64,000 nt of DNA from Imbricaverruca yamaguchii (lineage: Eukaryota > Arthropoda > Thecostraca > Neoverrucidae), in the NCBI GenBank assembly GCA_034440575.1, contig JAOTOL010001458.1:158501-222500 (forward strand). The letters are read 5' to 3'. This document shows positions 1-9,007 of this stretch, piece by piece. Within the stretch, counting starts at the first letter, position 1; each line of letters opens with the position of its first letter. A model generated the notes under the pieces. It did not search any database, had not been told where the DNA came from, and worked only from the letters and a program-made list of their open reading frames with translations. The translations under genes were made by a program, and so were the position numbers.

Positions 1-402
1 GTCGCGTCTAGTATTTATTTTTCCGTCCGGCGCCGGCAACGCGGTCACCGGCCCTCGTCGGAACCGAGTCAACGTTCTACGGGACAACACCCGGCAACTG
101 CGACGTGTGCCTGGGCTTCCGGTCGTGGTCGAGCCAGGGCGGTGGCCAGACCCCCCGATGTGAGACGTGTCTGGACTGTCGAGCCGCGCGGTCCTGTCGC
201 TGTCGGTCGCGTGCGTAAATGAATAACTGCATTTCGGCCTCCAAATTTACAATTGAAATCAATCGTTGTCACCATATATTCGCTATACCGATTGCACAAT
301 ATACCGTGCAGAGTACCTATCATTTTTGCCTTTGGAATTATTGCGGCGCTCGGGTCAAGACCCTAGACTGTTCACGAGCCTAGAAGAGCGACCTTCACTA
401 CA
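1..402 (+). repeat. 5' LTR of the Gypsy element (3' portion only)
   Basis: The sequence aligns with 15648-16044, and similarity stops abruptly after the shared CTTCACTACA, a normal LTR end in CA. The upstream part is outside the window. No convincing primer-binding site could be matched by eye just after position 402. Confidence 0.8.
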
Positions 403-782
403 ACTGGGCCGTGACCCGGATTCTCTACACTGGAGGCCGACACAGACTTTCTACAAGTGGACTTCATCAACGCAGACCTTCAACACGCCGTTCAGCACGG
501 AAGTGGAAGGGAATAAGTCTTCCGCACCATTAAGTAAGTCCGAGCAATATCCCAAAATCCTTCCAAATAGCCTCCGATTTTCAACCACGAATAGAACTGT
601 TAAAAAATTGCATAATCGTGTCGTTTACCTGCTGTGTACCGCATGTTGCACGTGTGACTTCTCGTGTGAACTTTGAACTAAACCTGAAGCATTTCATTGT
701 CCACAAGGTGAACAAAAATCCCGAAATTTTGTGAGTAAAAATTTTCTGAAAAATAACAAATAGAACGTAACCTAATTAAACA
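403..782 (+). other. Gypsy 5' leader
   Basis: This is the untranslated leader between the LTR end and the first plausible gag ATG at 783. An open frame crosses it but resembles nothing I recognise. It probably holds the packaging and primer-binding region. Confidence 0.4.
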
Positions 783-893
783 TGACTGAAATTACCTTTG
801 ACAGTCTGGCGGACAGCTTCAACAAAATTCGGTTGGAAATGAGGGCACACGGCCTAACGCAAACGTTAAACCTTTTATGGGGAGAGTCATAAT
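783..893 (+). pseudogene. gag: Gypsy gag, 5' fragment interrupted by the BEL insertion
   Basis: A frame opens with ATG at 783 (start MTEITFDSLADSFNKIR) and reaches two consecutive TAA codons just before the BEL insertion point. The remainder of gag resumes after the BEL element at about 7524. The fragment has no domain of its own; its assignment rests on position between LTR and the gag core. The TAA codons lie outside the target duplication apart from the last bases, so gag was possibly already damaged before BEL inserted. Confidence 0.5.
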
Positions 894-897
894 AAAC
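893..897. repeat. Target-site duplication TAAAC, left copy
   Basis: TAAAC directly precedes the left BEL LTR and is repeated at 7519-7523 directly after the right LTR. Five bp is the usual duplication length for BEL/Pao integration. Confidence 0.85.
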
Positions 898-1567
898 TGT
901 AAGAATTATTTTGTGAACCCTACACAGATGATATCGATGGTGCTGAAGTTGAATTGTGTTCGTAAGAAGTTGTTTGTTTTGGTGTCGGATTAGTTCAGGA
1001 AATTAATAGGCGAGTGAGGTATTATGAAATAGGCAGTAGCAGGTAATGAACACGGGGGAACGCAACGTCAATGGGCAATCACGGAGGCCGGGCTTACCTT
1101 TCGATTACTTCAGGTAGTCACAGCACTCTGTGAATATTGATCCACTTTGATGCTAGAGCTTTTGTGAGCCCTAGCACCGGTAAGTTATAGTTGACTGGTA
1201 GTCGTAGTCGTAGTTTGAGTCAGTCCAAGCGTTCGTTCCACGCGCTTACGCAGCACGCACCCCACTCTGCCTCTTGCGTCTCACTGCCGAGGCCGACCAC
1301 TGCTCATGTTTCGCGGCCGACGCTGACAAAGCGCCGACCCGTATGAGTCTCTGTAACGTGACCCCGAAGGTGACCTCTCGAAGCCAAGCAGCCCGGCCCT
1401 CCTGCCCCTGAAGGGATCGAAGGACGGAACACCATTCGAGTTGGGATAGTATGGTGGCACTATAATGTTGTGGTTGCAATGATAATTAGTGGCATTGTTA
1501 TGCATGTATGTATTTAACGCTTGTATTTCAAATGCTGTGATTAATATGTGCGCGCAGAATTCTCGCA
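898..1567 (-). repeat. BEL 3' LTR
   Basis: This 670-bp direct repeat matches 6847-7518. On the coding (minus) strand it is the 3' LTR. It is preceded on that strand by a short purine-rich GCGGGATGG, a possible weak polypurine tract. Confidence 0.9.
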
Positions 1568-1653
1568 CCATCCCGCAAACAGATTCTGAACTCGAGTTTA
1601 GCATAGAAATGGAAGTGTCTATGCATTGTGCCATGTGTGTAGTCGATGACCTT

Positions 1654-2307
1654 CTATATGCTGCCGGCTAAAGCCAGGCCCTTCACCAACTTGTCCTGTC
1701 GGATGGCTGCTTCCCGTCTAGGTTGCCTGACAGCTGACTCGTCTCTCAGTTGAACGCTCTGTATGGGATCATCAGTTTGGTGAGAAGTGTCTGTGGGTGG
1801 ACTCTGTCCTGTGTGGGTGCATTGAATTTCGAGAGGGTAGAGATGTGCTACAGAGTAGCGAGTCGTTTGGCCGGTGCTTGTCTTCAGTAGGACTTGCCGT
1901 ACACGACCATCATCTCCGTGAAGCAGCTTCAGAACTCTTCCCAGATGGCAGAAGACTCTTGACTTGTTCTTTGTGCTGATAAGCACGATATCTCCGACTG
2001 CGATCTTGTCCTCCCAGGCAGTCTGAAAAACCTCTCGGGCTGTCTCACGGAGGCTGAGCAAGTAGTGACCATACCACATGTTCTTGTAGTGCTCGAGTAG
2101 TTTCTGTTGTTCTTGCAGTGTGTGATTCAGCTGCTGATGAACTTCCTCAGCGGTCGACATCCACAGAGGATCGTGTTCGTCAGAACTATCCACTAGCTGG
2201 AGTCTTGGGTTCGTATGAAGCTTGAGAATCTTGTTTGGAGTCAGAGGCTCGATTTCATCAAGGTCGCTGTGCACATACGTCATCGGTCGACTGTTGACGA
2301 TGTTCAA
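1654..2307 (-). pseudogene. pol: BEL integrase C-terminal end plus DUF5641 domain
   Basis: The frame begins inside the end of the integrase fold (VNSRPMTYVHSDLDE, where BEL integrases normally have VNSRPLT). It continues with the LTPNKILKLH linker and then DUF5641, seen in the WYGHYLLSLRE segment, GDIVLISTKNK and the VLKLLHGDDGRVRQVLLKT beta region. DUF5641 is the C-terminal domain typical of BEL/Pao polyproteins. The domain itself reads without interruption to the stop at 1654, about 90 bp inside the 3' LTR boundary. What precedes it is abnormal: the catalytic core of the integrase is missing (see 2308-2380). Confidence 0.85.
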
Positions 2308-2380
2308 TGTTCAATAGTCAATGGCTGTGTCGTTGAAGGGCTTGATGAATTGCATTCTTTCTTTTGGTAGGTTGGTCATC
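2308..2380 (-). pseudogene. Deletion junction replacing the BEL integrase catalytic core
   Basis: On the minus strand a frame different from the upstream zinc-binding segment encodes MTNLPKERMQFIKPF and then NDTAIDY, the normal entry into the integrase core. It hits TGA and a short GAACATT duplication, then runs straight into the VNSRPMT end of the integrase. The D,D-35-E core of roughly 150 residues, expected between these points, is absent. A one-base frameshift also separates this piece from the H2C2 segment. Confidence 0.8.
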
Positions 2381-3085
2381 TATGGGTAAGCGTATGCGAA
2401 CGCATTGATTTTCTTGCACGTGATACAGTCAGCGAGCACTCGCTTCACGAATTGGCGTCCACACGGCAGCCAGAATCCTCTCTCCCGAAGTTCGGTGAGG
2501 GTTGTACCGACTCCAAGATGTTTGCACTGCAAGTGCTGGTCTTTGATTTGTAGTGTTGTCAGCCGATGATTTTTGCCGAGAAGAATGGGATTATGCACTG
2601 CATATGAGTACATGTTCAGCTTGGGCAGTCTGCCCTGACACCGCAGTAATCCATGTTGGTCAACGAAAAGGTTTAGGTTGCTCACCAGCCTTGGCGTGGG
2701 TGTCCCTGGCTTGGTCGGTCTTGGTTCTTTCTTGAGGTCGTGCAGATACTTGAGTTCAGCGTTGAAGGACTCCACTTGCATCACCTTCAGCCAGTACTGC
2801 TCAGCTTGTAGCTGAGTGTCGGCTTGCCTGCGCTTCAGCTTGTTCACAAACTGGAACACGCGCGCAGTCACTCGGTGTAGTCTTCGCAGTGAAGAGAAGT
2901 GATTGATCTCCATGATGGGTGCAGTTGATGGAGTTGTTGGTACCTCCATTCCAGTCAGTCGATTCTGGAGATCGACAGTCTGCTTGGCATCTTCGGAGAG
3001 ACAGTGCAGAGGACTTGTTGGCCATTTCTCTGAGTCATCAGAGAGCCAGTCCGGTCCGTGGAGCCACTGATGCAGCTTCTTGCTT
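2380..3085 (-). pseudogene. pol: BEL integrase zinc-binding (H2C2) region and RNase H-integrase linker
   Basis: The minus frame 2949-2380 contains the linker FQFVNKLKRRQ and an integrase zinc-binding domain: H in KDQHLQCKHLGVG, then GFWLPCGRQFVKRVLADC and CITCKK, that is, HHCC ligands in normal order. The frame 3025-2801 carries the adjoining linker in another phase, showing a frameshift near 2900-2950. This region normally follows RNase H in BEL polyproteins. Confidence 0.8.
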
Positions 3086-3087
3086 AG

Positions 3088-4164
3088 TTATCTTGTAGAT
3101 ATGCCACGCGTGAGCATATCTGCAACGTTCGAAGAGGTGTCTACGTAGTGATGGGTGAGCTCGCACTTATACTTTTCTCGCAGCTTCACCTTCATGGAGG
3201 TGATATCTTCTAGCCGGTTACTGGTGAACTTGCTTTTCGACTTGCAGCCTGTTGACACCCACTCGAGGACTACTTGAGCGTCGCTCCAGAGGTAGATGTG
3301 GCTGACGGGTAGGACGAGAGAGTCCAGAATCAGCGATAGGCACTTTAACGCTAGAAATACAGCGAGGAGCTCCAGCTGCGGGTTGCTCTTGTCGTCCGGT
3401 GCAGGTTTGCCCTTTGCGAAGACCAGTTGCGGCACAGAGCCTTCCTGCTTCAGGTAGCAGACGAATCCGTAACCCTTCTTGCTTCCATCGCAGAAGAGAT
3501 GAATTTCTGCTGGCAGGTTCTGCTCTGTCTCTCCAGTCTTCCTGGGTATCTGAAGCTGACGAAGCTGTAGGAGGTCGTTCTTCAACTGAGTCCATTGCTG
3601 ATAAACATCGGGTGACACGTCTTCATCCCATGCTGTTCCCTCATTCCACACCTGCTTCATGAGGAGCCTTCCTCGGATGCTCACAGGCAGGGTCAGCGGG
3701 AGTGGGTCGAAAACTTTACTGATGTTACTCAGAAGCTGTCGTTTCGTGATGTGTTGCGGTTTCTCTTCGAAACTGAAGTCAGCCAGTGACATCATGTCCC
3801 GCTTGGTGTCGTAGAGGTATCCGAGGGCTTTCTCGTCAGGTGCGTCATGATGATTCAGCGTACCTTGAGACGCCATGGTGTCCACGAGAGGTTGGTGATT
3901 GGAGACCCAGCTGCGAAGGTTGAATCCTCCTTGCTGTCGGATCTGTATGCTGTCGGTGTAGACGGAGTGAAGGCCCTGTTCTTCTGAAGTTGAGAAGAGA
4001 AAGTTGTCCACGTACATCGACTGCTTGAGAGCAACGGCCGCCGCAGAAGCGGGAAACTTTTCAAGATGAAGTTGAAGAACGCGGTTGAGAATGAACGGCG
4101 AGCAGTTGAGTCCGAACAGGATCGTCCGGAAACGATACGCTTTAGGCCCTCTTGATTCTGCCAA
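3088..4164 (-). pseudogene. pol: BEL reverse transcriptase (C-terminal half) and RNase H
   Basis: The frame starts in the RT palm (YRFRTILFGLNCSPFILN, a BEL signature). It carries MYVDNFLF at the catalytic YxDD position with Asn for the second Asp, then the BEL thumb (FDPLPLTLPVSIRGRLLMKQ). RNase H follows with FCDGSKKGYG (first Asp), LELLAVFLALK (Glu), LWSDAQVVLEW (Asp) and HHYVDTSSNVADMLTRG (last Asp), so its acidic residues are all present. The join to the N-terminal half is frameshifted near 4150-4170. Whether YVDN is damage or a variant of this lineage cannot be told from one copy. Confidence 0.88.
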
Positions 4165-5357
4165 AGGAAGCAGAATCGGTCTTTATCTTCCTCATACTTC
4201 AGGTATATCTGCAGAAAGGCCTTCTCGATGTCCGCCATGAGTACGTGTCTGTTCGTGCGGAAACGCAGAAGCAGAGTGACCAGGTCGTTAAGAAGATCGA
4301 TTCCTTTGAAACATGCGTCGTTCAATGATGGCAGATCTCCGATCTTGAGACTGCAGTTGAAGACGGGGCGGATTTTCGTTGTGGTTTGTGCATCAGTCTT
4401 GATAACGGCATGGTGAGGAATAAACACTCGTTGGTTGGGTGTGGCAGTCTTCAAGTCAACCTCCTCAATGATGCCATCTCGCAGTTGTTGCAGAAAGGCA
4501 GCTGAGTAAGCGTCTAGCATGCCTTTTTTCGACAGCCTGTCGTGAACTTTCTTCATCGTGGCCATGGCTATTTCATAGCTTTCCGGAACTTGTGAAATAT
4601 TCTCGTTAAACGGGATCTTAACGAAGTATCTACCGTCCTTAAACTCCACTTCCTTGGTGAAGTCCCGCACAAGATTTTCGTCCTGAGATGACACGTCATT
4701 TTCTTCCTTGATTCCTATACTCTCGATGTTAAACATATGCTCGACTTGAAGATCAACATCGCTATCGCTGGATGAAGTGTGAGCCAGCGGGTGGAAGTAT
4801 GTTGTCTTCGGATGAAGCGTGGAGTTCACCAAGATAGCCAGAGGTGGGGTGCAGTTGGCGATGGACCCCCTTGAAGCGTCGCCAGCCAGAAGTTCCATTG
4901 CTCCTGCTGGTGATGAAGTCATAGAAGGTGCTGAATGACACACCTCGGTTGAGTTTGGTGGTGGAGGTGATGTCGACATTGAAGAAGTCGATGTAGGCGC
5001 TGAAGTTATCCCTGATGTTGGTTGTGCGTTCAAAGTTTGTTGTGACGTTGCTGTTTGTCGTTTGTTGTTCGTTTGTTGTTTGTTTTTCGTTTGTTGTTTG
5101 TTGTTCGTTTGTTGTTTGTTGTTCGTTTGTTGTTTGTTGTTCGTTTGTTGTTTGTTGTTCGTTTGTTGTTTGTTGTTCGTTTGTTGTTTGTTGTTCATTT
5201 GTTGTTTGTTGTTCGTTTGTTGATGTGGCACGGCTTGTGGGGAGTTGTCCAACTCACTCACAACTGTTTCTGGTTGAGTAGCAGCGGCTTTGTGTCCGCT
5301 GCAGTGGTTACAAATACACACCTGCTGTTTGTCGTGGTTGCATCTGCTGGTTGCCAA
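3855..5357 (-). pseudogene. pol: BEL pol: low-complexity spacer and N-terminal half of reverse transcriptase
   Basis: This is the longest unbroken BEL frame, about 500 codons. Residues about 45-110 are a tandem repeat of NNKQQT encoded by an 18-bp minisatellite, followed by a Ser/Thr/Pro-rich stretch. RT begins at about residue 230 (FTKEVEFKDGRYFVKIPF) and includes PHHAVIKTDAQTTTKIRPVF and LMADIEKAFLQI with the catalytic Asp of motif A. After about residue 395 the reading is out of phase and the real RT continues in the frame ending at 3088, so a one-base frameshift disrupts it. Repeat expansion between protease and RT is unusual for BEL. Confidence 0.85.
5043..5226 (-). repeat. 18-bp minisatellite in frame within BEL pol
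   Basis: About ten tandem copies of GTTTGTTGTTTGTTGTTC (plus strand) encode repeated NNKQQT on the minus strand. Because 18 is a multiple of three, copy-number change keeps the frame. The plus strand is also open here but only as a shadow. Confidence 0.9.
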
Positions 5358-5636
5358 CAGATGCGGAAACCGTCAATTTGAGTTGTCGTTGCGGCTGGAG
5401 GTACAGTGATCTTCCCAGCTATCGCCTGTGAGCTTGTCGGTGTTGCATGGACGCGATGAACATGGACGCGATGAATGGACGTGATGAACATGGACGCGAT
5501 CATGAGCATGGACGCGATGAACGTTGGCGCGGTTGTCGAGATGATCGTCGGCTCGGCTGGTGTGATAGACGCCGCTGCCTTGCTCGTCACTGTTGTCTTC
5601 TTGGGCTGACATTCTCATGACGTCTACTCCGTGAAG

Positions 5637-6295
5637 CTAGGACTGAATGTCTCCGAAAAGAAGGAGGCCGCCCAGCACTTCCAGGGCAGTACCTTGACCT
5701 AGATCAACTGTTCTCAGAGGCTTCAGAGTGCTGATGATGTCAGCTCCAAGAAGACAGTCAAAGTCTCCGATTGTGTCTGAGGACATATCGTTGAAGAACG
5801 AATCTGCGAGTCGTACACCTTGTGTCTTGAGTGTATCGACAAGATCCTTGACGCCGGGGATGGTGTACTGCAGGTTCATATGTTCATCGACTAGGAAGTC
5901 GTGTCTGCTGGAGGCTGTAGGTGTGAAGATGACGTCACACGTAACTGTCTTGTAGCTGACGTCTTGTACCCCGATACAGGTTTTTACCTTGTATTGTGTC
6001 CGTGGCGATTCAGAGCAGAATCCCAATTTATTTGCTAACTGCTGGCTAATGTACGAGGCTTGCGAACCGTAGTCTACCATGCACCTGACGCGTTCGCAGA
6101 CTTCTCCGTCGTTGACATGCATCAGAATAGACATCGATGGGAGTAGAACGGACTGTCCTTTGTGTGTACTGTTACAGATGATGCGCAGACTGCTTTGAAG
6201 TTGGGTGGGTTCGCCGGGATTGACGACGCGCACAGCTGCGATGTGTTGCTTGCTACTGCAAATGTTGCACGGATACAGCTTTCTTGAACAAAACA
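5637..6295 (-). pseudogene. pol: BEL zinc-knuckle remnant and aspartic protease
   Basis: The frame contains a partial knuckle (YPCNICSSKQHIA) and then a retropepsin-like domain: MVDYGSQASYISQQLANKLGF, where the catalytic triad DSG/DTG reads DYG, followed by the flap region and CLLGADIIST, the ILG-type C-terminal element. This protease family (DUF1758/peptidase A17 type) is standard in BEL/Pao. Tyr at the usual Ser/Thr position may impair catalysis. The frame stops at 5637 and pol resumes in another phase. Confidence 0.75.
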
Positions 6296-6558
6296 AAACA
6301 GCTTTCTTGGTTTCCGAAAAAAACATCGTAAAGCTCGCTTATCCACGATTCTTCCTTGTCAAGTTCTTCTTCCTCAGTAAGAAGGAATATGTAGTCGTCA
6401 TGTTTGCTTTGAACATCAGACCATGCCGTGGTTAGTTCAGCCCAGCCGTCTTGAACGAGCTCGGGGGCTTCTTTGCATGCGATGTGTTTCAACACATTTC
6501 TGTTGATTCTCGTGAAAGCGCGTCTGCAGTTTGAACGAGCAGTTTTCGACTGATCCAT
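6253..6558 (-). pseudogene. gag: BEL gag, N-terminal fragment
   Basis: The likely start is ATG at 6558 (MDQSKTARSNCRRAFTRINR), giving a basic then acidic helical segment ending LYDVFFGNQE, like the N-terminus of BEL Gag (DUF1759-type context). It then passes almost directly into the zinc-knuckle remnant in another frame, so most of the Gag core, normally some hundreds of residues, is missing. The ATG upstream at 6651 is less likely because its residues are leader-like and low in complexity. Confidence 0.6.
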
Positions 6559-6846
6559 GGTGAAAAGCAACAAAATTGTTGACAAGCAACGGTGTAGGCG
6601 TAAATCTAGGCCAAAATATAGGCGAAAATGTAGGCGAAAAGCTGGGCGCAATCCCGCCGAGAGCTAAGCGAAAATCCTCCCAAATTCTGTGCGAAAAGTT
6701 TGCCGAAAAGCCAGATGAAAACCTTGCTAAACGACAACGAACCGATTGTCGAGATAACAATGTGTGTGTGGCCAATGAATGATTCGGTTGAATTAGACCG
6801 CTAGTGCGACGTACAATTCACGGAAAAAACATTATTCACAGTTATC
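6559..6846 (-). other. BEL 5' leader
   Basis: This is the non-coding leader between the 5' LTR and gag. On the plus strand it contains irregular repeats of GGCGAAAA-like words (about 6590-6710). No clear tRNA primer-binding match was found next to the LTR. Confidence 0.4.
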
Positions 6847-7518
6847 TGTATAATAATTATTTTGTGAACCCTACACAGATGATATCGATGGTACTGAAGT
6901 TGAATTGTGTTTGTAAGAAATTGTTTGTTTTGGTGTCGGATTAGTTCAGGAAATTAATAGGCGAGTGAGGTATTATGAAATAGGCAGTAGCAGGTAATGA
7001 ACACGGGGTAACGCAACGTCAATGGGCAATCACGGAGGCCGGGCTTACCTTTCGATTACTTCAGGTAGTCACAGCACTCCGTGAATATTGATCCACTTTG
7101 ATGCTAGAGCTTTTGTGAGCCCTAGCACCGGTAAGTTATAGTTGACTGGTAATCGTAGTCGTAGTTTGAGTCAGTCCAAGCGTTCGTTCCACGCGCTTAC
7201 GCGGCACGCACCCCACTCTGCCTCTTGCGTCTCACTGCCGAGGCCGACCACTGCTCACGTGTCGCGGCCGACGCTGACAAAGCGCCGACCCGGATGAGTC
7301 ACTGTAACGTGACCCCGAAGGTGACCGCTCGAAGCCAAGCAGCCCGGCCCTCCTGCCCCTGAAGGGATCGAAGGACGGGACACCATTCGAGTTGGGATAG
7401 TATGGTGGCACTATAATGTTGTGGTTTCAATGATAATTAGTGGCATTGTTATGTATGTATGTGTTTAACGCTTGTATTTCAAATGCTGTGATTAATATGT
7501 GCGCGCAGAATTCTCGCA
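6847..7518 (-). repeat. BEL 5' LTR
   Basis: This 672-bp direct repeat matches 898-1567. In coding orientation it is the 5' LTR. It is followed on the plus strand by the second TAAAC (7519-7523), completing the target duplication. Confidence 0.9.
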
Positions 7519-7523
7519 TAAAC

Positions 7524-8402
7524 TGTGCGATTGGATTCGCCAATTGGACCGTATCAGTTTTAGTATGGATGAAGATTACATGCAAATTATTTGCAGGAAA
7601 ACGCTTTCTCGACCTGCAGCCGAATTCATGCAACGCGTACTCAGTCAATAACCAACTATGACGTTTGCACAAATTAAACAGGTGATGCGAGAGAGATACT
7701 CTGACCTTTCGGACCAAAAATGTTCCCAGGAGGGTCTGAGAAAGATGAAACAACATCATGGCGAACTGGTGGAAAAATTTTGAGAGAGACTGCTCGCCCT
7801 GACACGTAAAGCGTACACGGACTTGGCAAATTCAACCATTCAGGAAATTTTGATAGACGTTTTCCACAGAGGCGTGCATAGTAGCTCGTTAGCAAATAAA
7901 CTATACAGGCAGCAGTTCCGAACTCTGGAGGATGCCATCCAATTTGCAGTAAGGGAGCAGAAAGTAAACAGGGTTATTGAGTTGTGTAGATGTGTGCAGA
8001 AAGGGGAACCAATGGAAGTTGATGAGAGTCATGTGGAAAAAGGAGACGACAGGATAGACAAATTGGTTAAACTTGTGTTGGCGATAGGCCAATCAGTGGA
8101 CAAATTAGCGAAAGAACCAGGGACTGTGAAGCATTCCAGTAAGAGCCATCATCAGCCTGGACCCCGAGTATTAAGCCCATCACATCGTTTCTCCCGACCG
8201 CCGCGAAACTACCCCTCTGGACCCCACTATGGACCCCCTCAGCCACGACCCCCATGGGATCCAAATTGTGGAGAGCACCACCAAACCCAGCCTACTGTTG
8301 GACTTCAGACGGCAGACCCATTTGTGTGAGGTGCGAACAAATTGGTCACATAGGTCGGCAGTGCCGCTCAGGCCCAAATCCCCCTAGACAGTCGGGAAGC
8401 TA
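7524..8402 (+). pseudogene. gag: Gypsy gag core and CCHC zinc knuckle
   Basis: The gag core resumes after the BEL insertion with WIRQLDRISFSMDEDY, then MTFAQIKQVMRERYSDLSDQ and LRKMKQHHGELVEKF, the typical Retrotrans_gag helices. In-frame stops occur near 7649 and at 7783. The frame 7823-8329 continues the C-terminal capsid part (VFHRGVHSSSLANKL, FRTLEDAIQFAV) and a Pro-rich linker. After a frameshift near 8310 comes a nucleocapsid zinc knuckle C-x2-C-x4-H-x4-C (CVRCEQIGHIGRQC) around 8328-8370. All domains are recognisable, but the gene is broken by at least two stops and one frameshift besides the BEL insertion. Confidence 0.82.
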
Positions 8403-8527
8403 AAAAGCTCCGTTGTGAATGACCACCACAATGGAGCTGAAAATAAGCAGAAACAAAAACAGGAACCACAGAGGAAGGAAAGGAAAATATCAAAGGGAAA
8501 CTAGATTCAGAAAAACGTAAACAAAAA

Positions 8528-8938
8528 ATGGCCCGTGTCCAACAAGTTCGCGTCAGGGCGAATACACCTATGGCGTGGCTACGTATATGCGATCAAAAAG
8601 CTTATACGCTCGTGGACACTGGGGCCGATACATCATTGATTTCGAGAAAGTTCTTTGACAAAATCGCCGAGAAAAACATCGTGAAATTTTCAGACTACCG
8701 ACTGGACTGTATTCCACTGATATCCGCCAGTGCACATCGCCTCAAAAACATTGGAGTCGGAACCTTCATGATTGACATGAGCAAATTCCAGAATCCGTTC
8801 GAATTTGAAATTGTGGAGGACCTGAAACTGCAATGCATGTTGGGAAATAATTTTTTGACGATGTTTGGAGCAAAATTGGACTTTGAGAAAAAGGCTTTGT
8901 GCATTGAAGGCAACATGGTGCCACTGAGACCACAGTGA
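8528..8938 (+). pseudogene. pol: Gypsy retropepsin (aspartic protease)
   Basis: The frame covers a complete protease domain: the active site LVDTGADTSLISRKFF (DTGAD), a flap region and CMLGNNFLTMFGAKLDF, corresponding to the ILG-type C-terminal element. The catalytic triad is intact. The stop at 8938 separates it from the RT linker that continues at 9008, so it is one segment of a broken pol. Confidence 0.85.
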
Positions 8939-9007
8939 CAGACCAGTGAGCAGGCGAGCTCACTAGTCAGAATCAAAGGACGCACACATATCCCGGCCAA
9001 CACGGTC

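Larger units (their letters stand above)
898..7518 (-). mobile_element. BEL/Pao LTR retrotransposon, complete ends, internally deleted
   Basis: Two about 670-bp direct repeats (898-1567 and 6847-7518) start TGTA and end TCGCA and are flanked by the 5-bp duplication TAAAC. The coding region is on the minus strand in the order gag fragment, zinc-knuckle remnant, aspartic protease, RT, RNase H, integrase zinc-binding domain and DUF5641. DUF5641 after the integrase is a hallmark of BEL/Pao. The element lies in the gag of a Gypsy element and so inserted after it; about 18 differences between its LTRs, against about 17 in a shorter Gypsy alignment, agree with this. Frameshifts, a truncated gag and loss of the integrase core make it non-autonomous. 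Confidence 0.92.

Noticed and set aside
5015..5381. Val/Phe-rich plus-strand ORFs
   Set aside because: Antisense of the NNKQQT minisatellite in BEL pol.
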